From Desulfurobacterium thermolithotrophum DSM 11699 (GTDB lineage: Bacteria; Aquificota; Aquificia; Desulfurobacteriales; Desulfurobacteriaceae), in NCBI RefSeq assembly GCF_000191045.1, contig NC_015185.1, positions 186,001 through 250,000 on the forward strand: a DNA stretch of 64,000 nucleotides, written 5' to 3'. The notes under the pieces were generated by a model. That model ran no database searches, was not told where the DNA came from, and saw only the letters and a program-made list of their open reading frames with translations. A program made the translations under genes and the position numbers. Below are positions 55,637 to 64,000 of this stretch, piece after piece. How positions within the stretch are numbered: the stretch's first letter is position 1; the number at the start of each line of letters is the position of its first letter.

Positions 55637-57934
55637 ATGCGAAAGATTTCTGTCGTTAAAAGAAATGGCAGTAAAGAACCGCTTAATATAGAAAAAATTA
55701 GAAAAGTAATTAATTGGGCTGCAAAGGGATTAGAAGTAAATACATTAAAACTTGAATCAAAATTAAAACTTCATTTTTATGATGGAATTACAACTCGAGA
55801 AATTCATAAATCCATAGTAAACACAGCACTTCAGCTTACAACTCCAGAAGAACCGGACTGGAGAATCTTAGCTGGAAGACTTTTCATCTTTAATCTTTAC
55901 AAGGAAGTATCCATAAAAAGAGGAACCTCAAAACTTGCATATATTGGTGGTGGAAAAGAGTACCTAAAAGTCCTAAAAGACCTTGTAGAAAAAGGTTTAT
56001 ATACCAACGAGATTTTCAAAAGTTACTCTGAAGAAGAAATAGTTAAAGCTGGAGACTATCTAAAGCTTGAATACGATTTTCTATACGACTATGCAGGAGC
56101 AAATCTACTTGCCAAAAGATACCTATGTATATACGAAGACTATCCGATAGAGCTCCCTCAGGAAATGTATATGTCAATAGCTTTAATGCTTGCTAAAGAC
56201 GAATCTATAGATAAAAGAATGACATTAGTTAAAAAGTTTTACGACTTGATAGCTGGTAAGAAGCTATCTTTAGCTACGCCAATTCTTATAAACTTGAGAC
56301 GTCCAAACGGAAACCTTTCTTCTTGCTTTATTACTGCAATGGACGATAGTCTTGATTCCATTATGTATACTGCAAATCAAGTCGCGCAAATATCAAAAAG
56401 AGCTGGTGGAGTTGGAGTAAACTTATCAAGAATTAGAGCTCAAGGTTCTTGGATTAAAAAAGTCTTTGGAGCAAGTGGTGGAGTAGTTCCATGGATAAGA
56501 ATTCTTAATGACATAGCTGTAGCTGTAAACCAAGAAGGCAAAAGAGCCGGAGCTGTTACGGTAGCTCTTGACGTTTGGCATCTTGACATTTTCGATTTTC
56601 TTGAACTAAAGACAGAAAATGGTGATCTAAGAAGAAAAGCTTTTGACATATTTCCTCAAGTTGTGATTCCAGACCTTTTTATGGAAAGAGTAAAGAAAGA
56701 CAAAGATTGGCTACTTGTTGATCCATATGAGGTAGAAAAGAAGTTTGGCTTTAGGCTATACGAACTCTGGGGAGAAGAATTTGAAAAAGCCTACGTACAA
56801 ATAGAAAAAGAAAGCTATAAGTTAAAGCTAAAAAAGAAAGTGAAAGCTAAAGAACTCTTAAAAGAAATCCTTAAAACCCAAGTTGCAACAGGACTTCCAT
56901 ACATTTTCTTTAAAGATACTGCAAATAGATTAAATCCACTTAAACACGATGGCTATATCGGAAATGGAAATCTCTGCATGGAAAGCTTTTCTAACTTTAG
57001 ACCTTCAAAGAGCTTTAAAACAACTTTAGAAAAAGGAAAAATTGTCAGCAAAGTAGAAAAGCCAGGACTAGTTCATACGTGTAATCTTCTTTCTATAAAC
57101 CTTGCAAACATAGAAAACGATAAAGAGCTTGAGGATGTAGTAAGAACTGCTGTAAGAATACTTGATAACACTATCGACCTTACAACTTCACCAATTTTGG
57201 AAAGTAAACTTCACAACGACCGTTATAGAACGATTGGAATTGGAACGCTTGGGCTTGCAGATTACCTTGCTAAAAGAGAAATACCTTACGGGAAACAATC
57301 TCTTAATTTAATAGATGAGCTTTATGAAAAAATTGCTTACTACGGAATAGACGAAAGCATAAATCTTGCAAAGGAAAGAGGAAAATTTCAAGCTTTTGAA
57401 GGCTCAGATTGGAGCAGGGGAATAATTATTGGAAAAGATAGAGAGTATCTTTTAAAGAAAACTCATCTAAAAGAAAAATGGCTCACAGTTTTAGAAAAGC
57501 TTAAAAAGTATGGAATTAGAAATGGTCAACTCTTTGCAATAGCTCCAAATACAAGTTCTGGACTCTTGCAGGGAGCAACTCCAGGAGTACTACCACCCTT
57601 TAGCAGGTTCTATATTGACAAAAACCAAAAACAAGCAGTTCCGATATGTCCGCCTTACCTAAAGAAAAAGTTTTGGTTTTACAGAGAAAGCAAGTTTTTA
57701 AACCAAAAAGAAGTAATAGATGTTATCTCCACAATCCAAAGGTGGGTTGATAGTGGAATTAGTATGGAGCTCCTTTTTAACCTTAACCTTGGAGTAAGAG
57801 CAAAAGACATTTTTGAAACAGTCATTTACGCTTGGGAAAAAGGTATAAAGACCATCTACTACGTTAGAACGATTCAGAAAGATAGTCAAACAGCAATTTC
57901 TAAGAAAGAAGAGTGTGTAGCCTGTGCAAACTGA
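55637..57934 (+). CDS. nrdA: Ribonucleoside-diphosphate reductase, class I, alpha subunit
   Basis: The 765-residue protein has an N-terminal ATP-cone (SVVKRNGSKEPLNIEKIRKV) for overall allosteric control, NLSSCFITAMDD and PGLVHTCNLLSIN (the redox cysteine pair), NLCMES (radical Cys and Glu), and a C-terminal CVAC for thioredoxin exchange. SAPNTSS-like APNTSSGLLQGATPGVLPPFS is also conserved. It makes deoxynucleotides with the nrdB radical subunit encoded 15 bases downstream. GGAGG precedes the ATG. Confidence 0.95.
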   Translation: MRKISVVKRNGSKEPLNIEKIRKVINWAAKGLEVNTLKLESKLKLHFYDGITTREIHKSIVNTALQLTTPEEPDWRILAGRLFIFNLYKEVSIKRGTSKLAYIGGGKEYLKVLKDLVEKGLYTNEIFKSYSEEEIVKAGDYLKLEYDFLYDYAGANLLAKRYLCIYEDYPIELPQEMYMSIALMLAKDESIDKRMTLVKKFYDLIAGKKLSLATPILINLRRPNGNLSSCFITAMDDSLDSIMYTANQVAQISKRAGGVGVNLSRIRAQGSWIKKVFGASGGVVPWIRILNDIAVAVNQEGKRAGAVTVALDVWHLDIFDFLELKTENGDLRRKAFDIFPQVVIPDLFMERVKKDKDWLLVDPYEVEKKFGFRLYELWGEEFEKAYVQIEKESYKLKLKKKVKAKELLKEILKTQVATGLPYIFFKDTANRLNPLKHDGYIGNGNLCMESFSNFRPSKSFKTTLEKGKIVSKVEKPGLVHTCNLLSINLANIENDKELEDVVRTAVRILDNTIDLTTSPILESKLHNDRYRTIGIGTLGLADYLAKREIPYGKQSLNLIDELYEKIAYYGIDESINLAKERGKFQAFEGSDWSRGIIIGKDREYLLKKTHLKEKWLTVLEKLKKYGIRNGQLFAIAPNTSSGLLQGATPGVLPPFSRFYIDKNQKQAVPICPPYLKKKFWFYRESKFLNQKEVIDVISTIQRWVDSGISMELLFNLNLGVRAKDIFETVIYAWEKGIKTIYYVRTIQKDSQTAISKKEECVACAN

Positions 57935-57949
57935 GTAATGGGGGAAATA

Positions 57950-59008
57950 ATGGCTGATATTAGAAAAGAGCTCATGAAACCAAGACCAATTTTCAACCCG
58001 AACGGAAACGATGATCCTACAAAAAGGGGAATACTTTACGGAAATACCACCAACATCTTTAATCTTAACGACGTTAAGTATGAGTGGGCTACAAAGCTTT
58101 ATAGAGTTATGATGGCAAACTTTTGGATTCCCGAAACAGTTGATCTTACTCAAGATGTTTTAGACTATAAAGAGTTGACTGAAGATGAAAGACAGGCTTA
58201 CGATGAAATACTTTCCTTTTTAGTTTTTCTAGATTCTATTCAGACAACAAACATTCCAAATATTGCAGCTTATGTTAAAGCTCCTGAAATAACAATTGAC
58301 CTTTCCATTCATGCCTATCAGGAGGCTATCCATTCTCAAAGCTATGGATATACGATAGAGTCTGTTATTCCCCCGCAGCACAGAGAGACTGTTTACTATT
58401 GGTGGAAAAAAGATCCAATACTTTTTGAAAGGAACAAATACATAGCTGATATTTATCAGAAGTTTCTTGAAGAACCAACAATGGAAAACTATGGAGAAGT
58501 TCTTGTAGGAAACTATCTTCTTGAAGGTCTTTATTTTTACAATGGCTTTATGTTTTTCTATAACCTTGCATCCCGCAATCTTATGCAAGGAACAGCTGAT
58601 ATTATTCGCTACATAAATAGAGATGAGCTAACTCACGTTATTCTATTTGAGCACTTTATGAAAGACCTGACAGATGAAGAGTTTAAAAAGTATTTACCTA
58701 AGGACAAGATTTATGAAATGTTTAAGGTAGCAGTTAACCAAGAACAAAGATTCAGTAAAAAAGTTATTGGAAACAAAATCCTTGGAATGAATGAAAAGTC
58801 TATTGAAGAATATACCTACTATGTTGCTAACAAAAGATTAAAAGCTCTTGGACTTGATCCTATATTTCCTGATACTCCAAATCCTTATGAGCATCTTGAA
58901 AGAATTGCAGACACAGGTGGAGAAGGAAACGTTAAAGCTAACTTCTTTGAGGCTACAGTTACCTCTTACAATCAAGCAAGTGCTGTTGAAGGTTGGGACG
59001 AAATTTAG
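57950..59008 (+). CDS. nrdB: Ribonucleoside-diphosphate reductase, class I, beta subunit
   Basis: The 352-residue ferritin-like protein has the di-iron ligands in FLDSIQ (Asp), EAIHSQSY (Glu, His), EGLYFYNGF (Glu) and RDELTHVILFEH (Glu, His). The Tyr after EAIHSQS sits where the radical tyrosine is in E. coli NrdB, so this is a tyrosyl-radical type needing oxygen or another oxidant. I chose the ATG at 57950 (GGGGGA at 57940-57945) rather than 57938. Confidence 0.93.
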   Translation: MADIRKELMKPRPIFNPNGNDDPTKRGILYGNTTNIFNLNDVKYEWATKLYRVMMANFWIPETVDLTQDVLDYKELTEDERQAYDEILSFLVFLDSIQTTNIPNIAAYVKAPEITIDLSIHAYQEAIHSQSYGYTIESVIPPQHRETVYYWWKKDPILFERNKYIADIYQKFLEEPTMENYGEVLVGNYLLEGLYFYNGFMFFYNLASRNLMQGTADIIRYINRDELTHVILFEHFMKDLTDEEFKKYLPKDKIYEMFKVAVNQEQRFSKKVIGNKILGMNEKSIEEYTYYVANKRLKALGLDPIFPDTPNPYEHLERIADTGGEGNVKANFFEATVTSYNQASAVEGWDEI

Positions 59009-59015
59009 AATTCAC

Positions 59016-59045
59016 TATTTTTAACTTTATTATTTTTAACTTTAT
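59016..59045. repeat. Tandem 15-bp repeat, two perfect copies
   Basis: TATTTTTAACTTTAT occurs at 59016-59030 and again at 59031-59045 without mismatch, in the gap between nrdB and the phosphatase gene. It is probably a recent duplication; no function is evident. Confidence 0.8.
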
Positions 59046-59080
59046 AATTTTCAATTCAAAAATATCTAAAGGAGTGAAAA

Positions 59081-59734
59081 ATGCCAAGAATCATATTAGT
59101 TAGACATGGGAAAACCGTTTGGAACGCTGAAGGTAGATACCAAGGAAAGATGGATATACCGCTAAATGAAGAAGGAAAAGAACAAGCAAGAAGAGTGGGA
59201 GAAGCTTTAAAAGATTTTCCAGTTAAAGCTGTTTACTCAAGTCCTCTTTCAAGGTGTAAAGATACAGCTTTAGAAATTGCAAAACATCATAATCTTCCTG
59301 TTGAAGAAAGAGACGGTTTTAAGGAAATAGACCATGGAGAATGGGAAGGAATGCTTGCTTCTGAAGTACAAGAAAAATATCCAGAACTTTTTAAACTTTG
59401 GAAAGCCAAACCAGCAGAAGTAAGAATGCCAGGAGAGGGTGGAGAAAGTCTTCAAGATGTTTATGATAGAGCTGTAAAAGCTTTTGAAGAAATTGTTAGT
59501 AAACATAGCAACGATGACCTAATAGTTATTGTGGGACACGACGCAACAAACAAAGTTATAATGTGCTATCTACTTGGAGTTGATTTAAATAAGTTCTGGG
59601 CATTTAAACAGGCAAACTGTGGAATTACTGTTTTAGAGTATGATCCAGAAACAAAAAAAGTTGTTGTACATGTAGCAAACGCAACAGGACATCTTGGAAA
59701 AGAAATAGATTTTGAAATTCAAAAGTCTTTATAA
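59081..59734 (+). CDS. Histidine phosphatase family protein (phosphoglycerate mutase-like, possible phosphoserine phosphatase)
   Basis: The 217-residue protein has the family signature ILVRHGKTVWNAEGRYQG, the second-site YSSPLSRCKDTALEIA, GFKEIDHGEWEGM and IVIVGHDATNKVI with the second catalytic His. It resembles the metal-independent phosphoserine phosphatase described in Hydrogenobacter thermophilus, which would suit the serA in this window, but a cobalamin-type alpha-ribazole phosphatase or mutase is also possible. AAAGGAGTG precedes the ATG. Confidence 0.8.
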   Translation: MPRIILVRHGKTVWNAEGRYQGKMDIPLNEEGKEQARRVGEALKDFPVKAVYSSPLSRCKDTALEIAKHHNLPVEERDGFKEIDHGEWEGMLASEVQEKYPELFKLWKAKPAEVRMPGEGGESLQDVYDRAVKAFEEIVSKHSNDDLIVIVGHDATNKVIMCYLLGVDLNKFWAFKQANCGITVLEYDPETKKVVVHVANATGHLGKEIDFEIQKSL

Positions 59735-59756
59735 ATCTTAAGATTTACAATCTTTG

Positions 59757-59778
59757 GAGGCTGATACTTATCAGCCTC
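59757..59778 (+). terminator. Hairpin after the phosphatase gene, possible terminator
   Basis: GAGGCTGATA and TATCAGCCTC form a perfect 10-bp stem with a two-base loop, 23 bases after the stop. The following TATAATTG is a weak U-tract. It separates the phosphatase gene from the DtxR-type regulator. Confidence 0.6.
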
Positions 59779-59830
59779 TATAATTGATATACTATAAAGC
59801 AGTTCTTTAAATAAGTTAGCAGGGTGAGAA

Positions 59831-60256
59831 ATGACGAATGAAAAATTAGCTCCTAGACTAGAAGATTATCTTGAGACAATTTATCTTTTAGAAAAAAAGA
59901 ATGGAGTAGCAAGAGTTAAAGAAATAGCCAACGAAAGAAGTGTGAAAATGCCTACGGTTACAGACGTTTTAAGAAGACTATCAGAAAGAGGATATATCCT
60001 TTACGAGCCTTACGGATATGTTAGAACAACTGAAAAAGGAAGAGAGTATGCTGAGAATCTCTATAAAAAGCATGAAGTTTTAAAAGACTTTATGAAGACA
60101 GTTCTTCAGCTCCCTCCAGAAATTGCAGAAAAAGAAGGATGCCTGATGGAGCATCATCTTTCTAAGGAAACAGTTAGAAAGATTCAGAAGTTAGTTGACT
60201 TTTTTAGAGAAAAAGGACTTTCTGAGGAATTTAAGGAGTTTTTATGGAAGGGATGA
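59831..60256 (+). CDS. DtxR/MntR-family metal-dependent transcriptional regulator
   Basis: The 141-residue regulator has an N-terminal winged helix (LEDYLETIYLLEKKNGVARVKEIANERSVKMPTVTDVLRRL) and a dimerisation/metal domain with EGCLMEHHLS, matching the Cys, Glu and His ligands of DtxR-type iron repressors. There is no SH3 domain, as in MntR and short IdeR relatives. Cys in that motif favours iron over manganese. It overlaps the first mqnE-like gene by 13 bases, so it is cotranscribed with it. Confidence 0.88.
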   Translation: MTNEKLAPRLEDYLETIYLLEKKNGVARVKEIANERSVKMPTVTDVLRRLSERGYILYEPYGYVRTTEKGREYAENLYKKHEVLKDFMKTVLQLPPEIAEKEGCLMEHHLSKETVRKIQKLVDFFREKGLSEEFKEFLWKG

Positions 60257-61359
60257 CAAATCCTTTTTTAGTTCCTGAGTTCGTAGAAGATAATTCTCTC
60301 ATTCCAATAGTGGAAAAAATCTTATTAGGAGAAAGACTTACTTTTGAAGATGGAATTAAACTTTTTAAGACAAACGATATCTTAACTCTTGGAAAACTTG
60401 CGGATTTTGTAAATAAGAAAAAGAACGGAAATCTTGTCTACTTTGTTGTTAACAGACACATAAATCTTACAAATCTTTGTATTGGAAACTGCAAGTTCTG
60501 TGCTTTTAGAAGAAGTAAAAGCGATGCAGATTCTTATGAACTAACTATAGATGAAGTTTTAAAAAAAATTGAATCTTTTAAAGGTATTTCTGAAATTCAT
60601 ATAGTTAGTGGTCTTCATCCAGAGTGGAGTTATGATTATTATATAGAGCTCTTAAGGGAAATAAAGAAAAACTTCCCTTACGTACATATCCAAGCGTTTA
60701 CAGCAGAAGAAATTGATCATTTATGCAGAATTTCTGGAAAAGATACTGAAGAAGTTTTTTGCGACTTAATAGAAGCTGGTCTTGGTTCACTTCCTGGAGG
60801 TGGAGCTGAAATTTTTAGTGAAGAAATAAGAAAGAAGCTTTGTCCTGAAAAGCTTTCATCTGATAGATATCTTGAGATTCATAAGATTGCTCATAAATTT
60901 GGATTAAAAACAAATGCTTCTATCCTTTACGGTCATATTGAAACTTATGAAGATAGAGTTAAGCATCTTTTAAGGTTGAGAGAGCTCCAAGATGAAACCG
61001 GCGGTTTTCAAGCCTTTATTTCCTTTGCTTACCATCCGAAAAACACCAAACTTGGCGGTAACTTTACAACAGGCTTTGATGATCTTAAGATGTTATCAGT
61101 TGCAAGGGTTCTTCTTGATAATTTTCCTCACATAAGAGCTTTTTGGATAATGCTTGGAGAAAAACTTGCTCAAATATCTCTTCACTTTGGGGTTGATGAC
61201 CTTGATGGAACAGTTATTGAAGAATCAATTACCCACTCTGCAGGTGCAAATACAGGTTCTTTTATGCCAAAAGAAAGACTCATAAAACTTATAAAAGAAT
61301 CGGGTAAGATTCCGGTGGAAAGGGATACGAACTATAACGTTATTAAAGTTTATGATTAG
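60244..61359 (+). CDS. mqnE: Aminofutalosine synthase-like radical SAM enzyme (MqnE), copy 1
   Basis: The 371-residue enzyme has VNRHINLTNLCIGNCKFCAF (CxxxCxxC cluster), AGLGSLPGGGAEIF, DETGGFQAFISFAYHP and DDLDGTVIEESITHSAGA, all of the MqnE type rather than MqnC (which has DRNINYTN). MqnE joins the enolpyruvyl chorismate derivative to adenosine in futalosine-route menaquinone synthesis. AAGGAG precedes the ATG; the gene overlaps the DtxR-type regulator and is followed nine bases later by a close paralogue. Confidence 0.88.
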   Translation: MEGMTNPFLVPEFVEDNSLIPIVEKILLGERLTFEDGIKLFKTNDILTLGKLADFVNKKKNGNLVYFVVNRHINLTNLCIGNCKFCAFRRSKSDADSYELTIDEVLKKIESFKGISEIHIVSGLHPEWSYDYYIELLREIKKNFPYVHIQAFTAEEIDHLCRISGKDTEEVFCDLIEAGLGSLPGGGAEIFSEEIRKKLCPEKLSSDRYLEIHKIAHKFGLKTNASILYGHIETYEDRVKHLLRLRELQDETGGFQAFISFAYHPKNTKLGGNFTTGFDDLKMLSVARVLLDNFPHIRAFWIMLGEKLAQISLHFGVDDLDGTVIEESITHSAGANTGSFMPKERLIKLIKESGKIPVERDTNYNVIKVYD

Positions 61360-61368
61360 GAGTACTCT

Positions 61369-62484
61369 ATGGAAGAAGTTATTCTCTCCCTTGTAAAAGA
61401 TAAAAATTTATTTTCCATTATTGAAAAAATTTTTTATAATAAAAGACTCACTTTTGAAGATGGAATTAAACTTTTTAACTCTTTTGATCTTCCTATACTA
61501 GGACTTCTTGGAAATTATGCTGCCGAGAAAAAGAATGGAAAACTTGCCTACTTTAATGTTAACGTTCATATAACTCCTACAAATATTTGTATCGGAACTT
61601 GTAAATTCTGTGCATTTAGGAAGAAAAAAGGTGAAGATGGAGCTTACGAGTTAACAATTGAAAAGATCTTAGAAAAGTTAAGAAATTACAAAGAACAGAA
61701 TCCCGGACTTACAGAAGTCCATATTGTTGGAGGACTTCATCCTGATTGGGGATACACAGAGTACATTGAAATAATTAGAGCTGTTAAAGAAAGCTTTCCA
61801 GATATTCACATAAAGGCTTATACTGCTGAAGAAATTAAATATATTGCAGAAAAAGGAAGAAAATCTATTGAAGAAACTATAAAGGATTTGATAGAAGTTG
61901 GACTTGGCTCTATTCCTGGAGGAGGAGGAGAAATTTTTAAAAAGGAAGTGAGAAAAAAAATTTGTCCGGATAAAATATCTGGTGAAGAATACCTTAAGAT
62001 TCATAAAACTGCTCATAGATTTGGCTTAAAGTCTAACGCGACAATGCTTTTTGGACATATTGAAAGCTATAAAGATAGAGTTGACCATCTTTTAAAACTT
62101 AGAGAAGCTCAAGATGAAACAGGTGGTTTTCAAACGTTTATTCCACTTGCCTTTCATCCTCTTAATACAAAAATTCCCGGAGCAACTTATACTACCGGAG
62201 TTGACGAACTCAAAACTATCGCTGTTTCAAGACTTTTGCTCGATAACTTTTCTCACATTAAAGCTTATTGGATAATGCTTGGAGAAAAGGTTGCCCAAAT
62301 AGCACTTCAATTTGGAGCCGACGATATAGATGGAACAGTTACAGAAGAAGATATTACGCAAGCTGCTGGAGCAAAGGCTGGAGAGTATATGCCAAAAAGC
62401 AGACTTATAAAGCTTATAAAAGAAGCTGGAAAAATTCCTGTTGAGAGAGATACTCTCTATAATGTTATAAAAATTTATGATTAA
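61369..62484 (+). CDS. mqnE: Aminofutalosine synthase-like radical SAM enzyme (MqnE), copy 2
   Basis: This protein is also 371 residues and collinear with copy 1 from LTFEDGIKLF through VERDTLYNVIKIYD. It has VNVHITPTNICIGTCKFCAF, VGLGSIPGGGGEIF, DETGGFQTFIPLAFHP and DDIDGTVTEEDITQAAGA. The Cys triad is intact, so both copies should be active radical SAM enzymes. The pair probably arose by tandem duplication and has diverged strongly. Which copy makes aminofutalosine, and whether the other acts on a related substrate, cannot be told here. Confidence 0.87.
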   Translation: MEEVILSLVKDKNLFSIIEKIFYNKRLTFEDGIKLFNSFDLPILGLLGNYAAEKKNGKLAYFNVNVHITPTNICIGTCKFCAFRKKKGEDGAYELTIEKILEKLRNYKEQNPGLTEVHIVGGLHPDWGYTEYIEIIRAVKESFPDIHIKAYTAEEIKYIAEKGRKSIEETIKDLIEVGLGSIPGGGGEIFKKEVRKKICPDKISGEEYLKIHKTAHRFGLKSNATMLFGHIESYKDRVDHLLKLREAQDETGGFQTFIPLAFHPLNTKIPGATYTTGVDELKTIAVSRLLLDNFSHIKAYWIMLGEKVAQIALQFGADDIDGTVTEEDITQAAGAKAGEYMPKSRLIKLIKEAGKIPVERDTLYNVIKIYD

Positions 62485-62673
62485 TATAGATATAAATCTT
62501 ATTTGTTAGTTGTTAGTGTTGATATAAAAGGATCTTCGAAAGAAAAGTTCTGTTAAAACTTCTATTCTTGAATTTGCAAAAGTTATTTGTGAAAATACAA
62601 AAGTCCTTTGAAATTAGAGATTACCAATATATGAGGGCACCTTGAAAGGAGTATTAAATTATGAGGAGGGGAT
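62485..62673. other. Intergenic region before pgi
   Basis: No gene or structured RNA is recognised. It is A/T-rich, with short TTGTTAGTTGTTAGTGTTG repetitions near 62500, and must contain the pgi promoter. A GGAGGGG ribosome site lies at its right end. Confidence 0.4.
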
Positions 62674-63882
62674 ATGGCTGTTGTTTTTTCATTTGAAGGA
62701 TGTAATCTTCCTCAATTAGAAGTTCAAAAATTGATTTCTAAATATAATCTCTTTAATCTAGTAAACGAAAAAGAAATGCCTTTTATTAAATCTCTCCAAA
62801 CTAACTTAAAAGAAATCAAAGATGTAATAGGAAGTTTAAAGAATAAATTCGATACTCTTGTTGTTGTAGGCATGGGAGGTTCTTCTCTTGGAACAAAAGC
62901 AATATACAATACTTTAACATGTGACGAGTTTAATCACGGAAGAAAATTAGTTTTCTTTGACAACATTGATCCGACTTATGTAAAAAGGTGTATAGATTCT
63001 CTTGACTGGAGTAAAACAGTTTTTGCTTTTATTAGTAAATCAGGAAAAACACTTGAAACAGTTAGTTTATTAAATGTAATAAAGGAAGAATTCCGGAAAA
63101 GAAGAATAGCTAATCCAGGAAAACAGATGATTTTTATTGGAGATCCTGGAAATGCCTTTGAGAAATTGTCAAAAGAAAATAAGGCCTTCTTTTTTCCTAT
63201 CCTTCCTGAAATTGGTGGAAGGTTTTCAGTTCTCACTCCAGTAGGTCTTGTCCCAGCAGAATTTATAGGTTATGGAACTAAAGAACTTTTGGACGGAGCA
63301 AGAGCAGTAGTTGAAAGTCCAAAATCGGCAATTTATCTTGGAGTTTATAAATATCTTCACTATTTAAGAAACAGAACTATTTCTGTAATGATGATGACCT
63401 ACTCTAACTATTTAAGAGAATTTACAGAGTGGTATGCTCAATTGTGGGCAGAAAGTTTGGGAAAAGACGGGAAAGGACAAACACCAATGAAAGCTATAGG
63501 TACATCTTCTCAACATTCAGTTCTTCAGCTCTTTATGGACGGACACGATGATAAAATCTACCAATTCTTTATAATTGAAAATTACCGAGAAGATGTTCGT
63601 CTTCCAGAAAGAACAGAAATTCTTGATTTTATAGCCGGTAAGAAACTATCAGATATAATCAAGGCAGAATTTGAAGGAACAGTTAAAGCACTTCTCAGCC
63701 GTAAAAGACCAATAATTCAAGTTGAATTAGATGATCTGTCTCCCTGGAATCTTGGTTATCTCTTTATGAGTTATATGGTTGCAACTGTTGTTATTGGAAA
63801 GCTTATGGGAGTCAATCCATACGGTCAACCTGCAGTAGAAGTGGGAAAAAAACTAGCTTATGAAAAACTTAAAAAAACATAA
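62674..63882 (+). CDS. pgi: Glucose-6-phosphate isomerase
   Basis: The 402-residue product belongs to the short prokaryotic PGI group. It has VVGMGGSSLGTKAIYNTL, FAFISKSGKTLETVSLL, GDPGNAFEKL, GGRFSVLTPVGLVPAEFIG and the GTSSQHSVLQLFMDG segment with the catalytic His. It interconverts glucose- and fructose-6-phosphate, in an autotroph mainly for gluconeogenesis. GGAGGGG precedes the ATG. It converges on the next gene with nine bases between stops. Confidence 0.95.
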   Translation: MAVVFSFEGCNLPQLEVQKLISKYNLFNLVNEKEMPFIKSLQTNLKEIKDVIGSLKNKFDTLVVVGMGGSSLGTKAIYNTLTCDEFNHGRKLVFFDNIDPTYVKRCIDSLDWSKTVFAFISKSGKTLETVSLLNVIKEEFRKRRIANPGKQMIFIGDPGNAFEKLSKENKAFFFPILPEIGGRFSVLTPVGLVPAEFIGYGTKELLDGARAVVESPKSAIYLGVYKYLHYLRNRTISVMMMTYSNYLREFTEWYAQLWAESLGKDGKGQTPMKAIGTSSQHSVLQLFMDGHDDKIYQFFIIENYREDVRLPERTEILDFIAGKKLSDIIKAEFEGTVKALLSRKRPIIQVELDDLSPWNLGYLFMSYMVATVVIGKLMGVNPYGQPAVEVGKKLAYEKLKKT

Positions 63883-63897
63883 AGTTAAACTTTATGT
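63877..63897. repeat. Perfect 10-bp inverted repeat spanning the two convergent stops
   Basis: ACATAAAGTT and AACTTTATGT flank a single A. Both stop codons (63880-63882 on + and the complement of 63892-63894) are inside. It may serve as a weak two-way terminator or be chance. Confidence 0.6.
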
Positions 63898-64000
63898 AAA
63901 CATACTCCAAATTGCTATTCCAGCTGCTACTGAAACATTTAAAGAAGGAGTTTTACCTACTGTAGGAATTGATACTATTTCATTTGAAAGTTTTAAAAGA
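63892..64000 (-). CDS. SpoU/TrmH-family RNA 2'-O-methyltransferase, C-terminal end only
   Basis: Only the last 35 residues are in the window: VSIPTVGKTPSLNVSVAAGIAIW and a short tail. The IP-x-x-G-x-x-x-SLNVSVAAGI pattern is motif 3 of the SPOUT methyltransferases such as RlmB/TrmH, which forms part of the knotted SAM-binding site. The target (23S Gm2251 or tRNA) cannot be judged. The 5' end lies beyond base 64000. Confidence 0.85.
   Translation of the reverse strand, partial: LLKLSNEIVSIPTVGKTPSLNVSVAAGIAIWSMFT

Overview
The window reads as chromosome of a thermophilic, AT-rich, Gram-negative anaerobe or microaerophile of the Aquificota, most like Desulfurobacterium/Thermovibrio. This is inferred from protein character, low GC, branched-polyamine genes, citramalate and futalosine pathways and outer-membrane proteins; no database search was possible. 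Coding density is high and most genes sit in tight, often overlapping operons.

Region 1 (1-15590, all +) is a complete tuf - S10 - spc - alpha ribosomal supercluster, running from the end of EF-Tu through S10...L15, secY, adk, map, infA, L36, S13, S11, S4, rpoA and L17, and closed by an intrinsic terminator. Region 2 (15.6-17.3 kb, -) is minC-minD-minE. Region 3 (17.4-20.1 kb, +) is a polyamine operon, speB-speE-bpsA, for spermidine and branched N4-bis(aminopropyl)spermidine. It shares a terminator with the convergent amino-acid operon gltB-lysC-cimA (20.1-27.3 kb, -). An IS481-type insertion sequence (about 27.41-28.54 kb) sits between gltB and a tRNA-Glu gene.

Region 4 (28.8-36 kb) holds queF with a methylthioadenosine/methylthioinosine phosphorylase; a minus-strand operon of rubredoxin, heptosyltransferase-like enzyme and DUF475 membrane protein; and a plus-strand operon of a YlxP-like DUF503 protein, an OmpP1/FadL channel and a VolA-like lipase lipoprotein. 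Region 5 (36-45 kb) holds gyrB with a gamma-glutamylcyclotransferase-like gene, about 0.9 kb of decayed DNA with toxin-antitoxin remnants, an exported WD40/SH3 protein, an orphan peptide-binding lipoprotein-type receptor and a three-haem cytochrome c peroxidase.

Region 6 (45-54.3 kb, -) is the most interesting. A cobalamin riboswitch with its own promoter heads metE, nrdG and a class III ribonucleotide reductase split into a catalytic protein and a separate glycyl-radical/zinc protein. These are followed by a pair resembling the cell-shape peptidoglycan carboxypeptidases Csd6/Pgp2 and Csd4/Pgp1, and then by serA. The logic appears to be B12 sensing that switches B12-independent methionine synthase together with a B12-independent ribonucleotide reductase, which predicts metH and a class II nrdJ elsewhere in the genome. 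Region 7 (54.3-64 kb, +) holds a frameshifted GNAT, a YpiP-like methyltransferase, class I nrdAB, a histidine phosphatase, a DtxR-type regulator overlapping two tandem mqnE-like radical SAM genes, pgi, and the 3' end of a convergent SpoU-type RNA methyltransferase.
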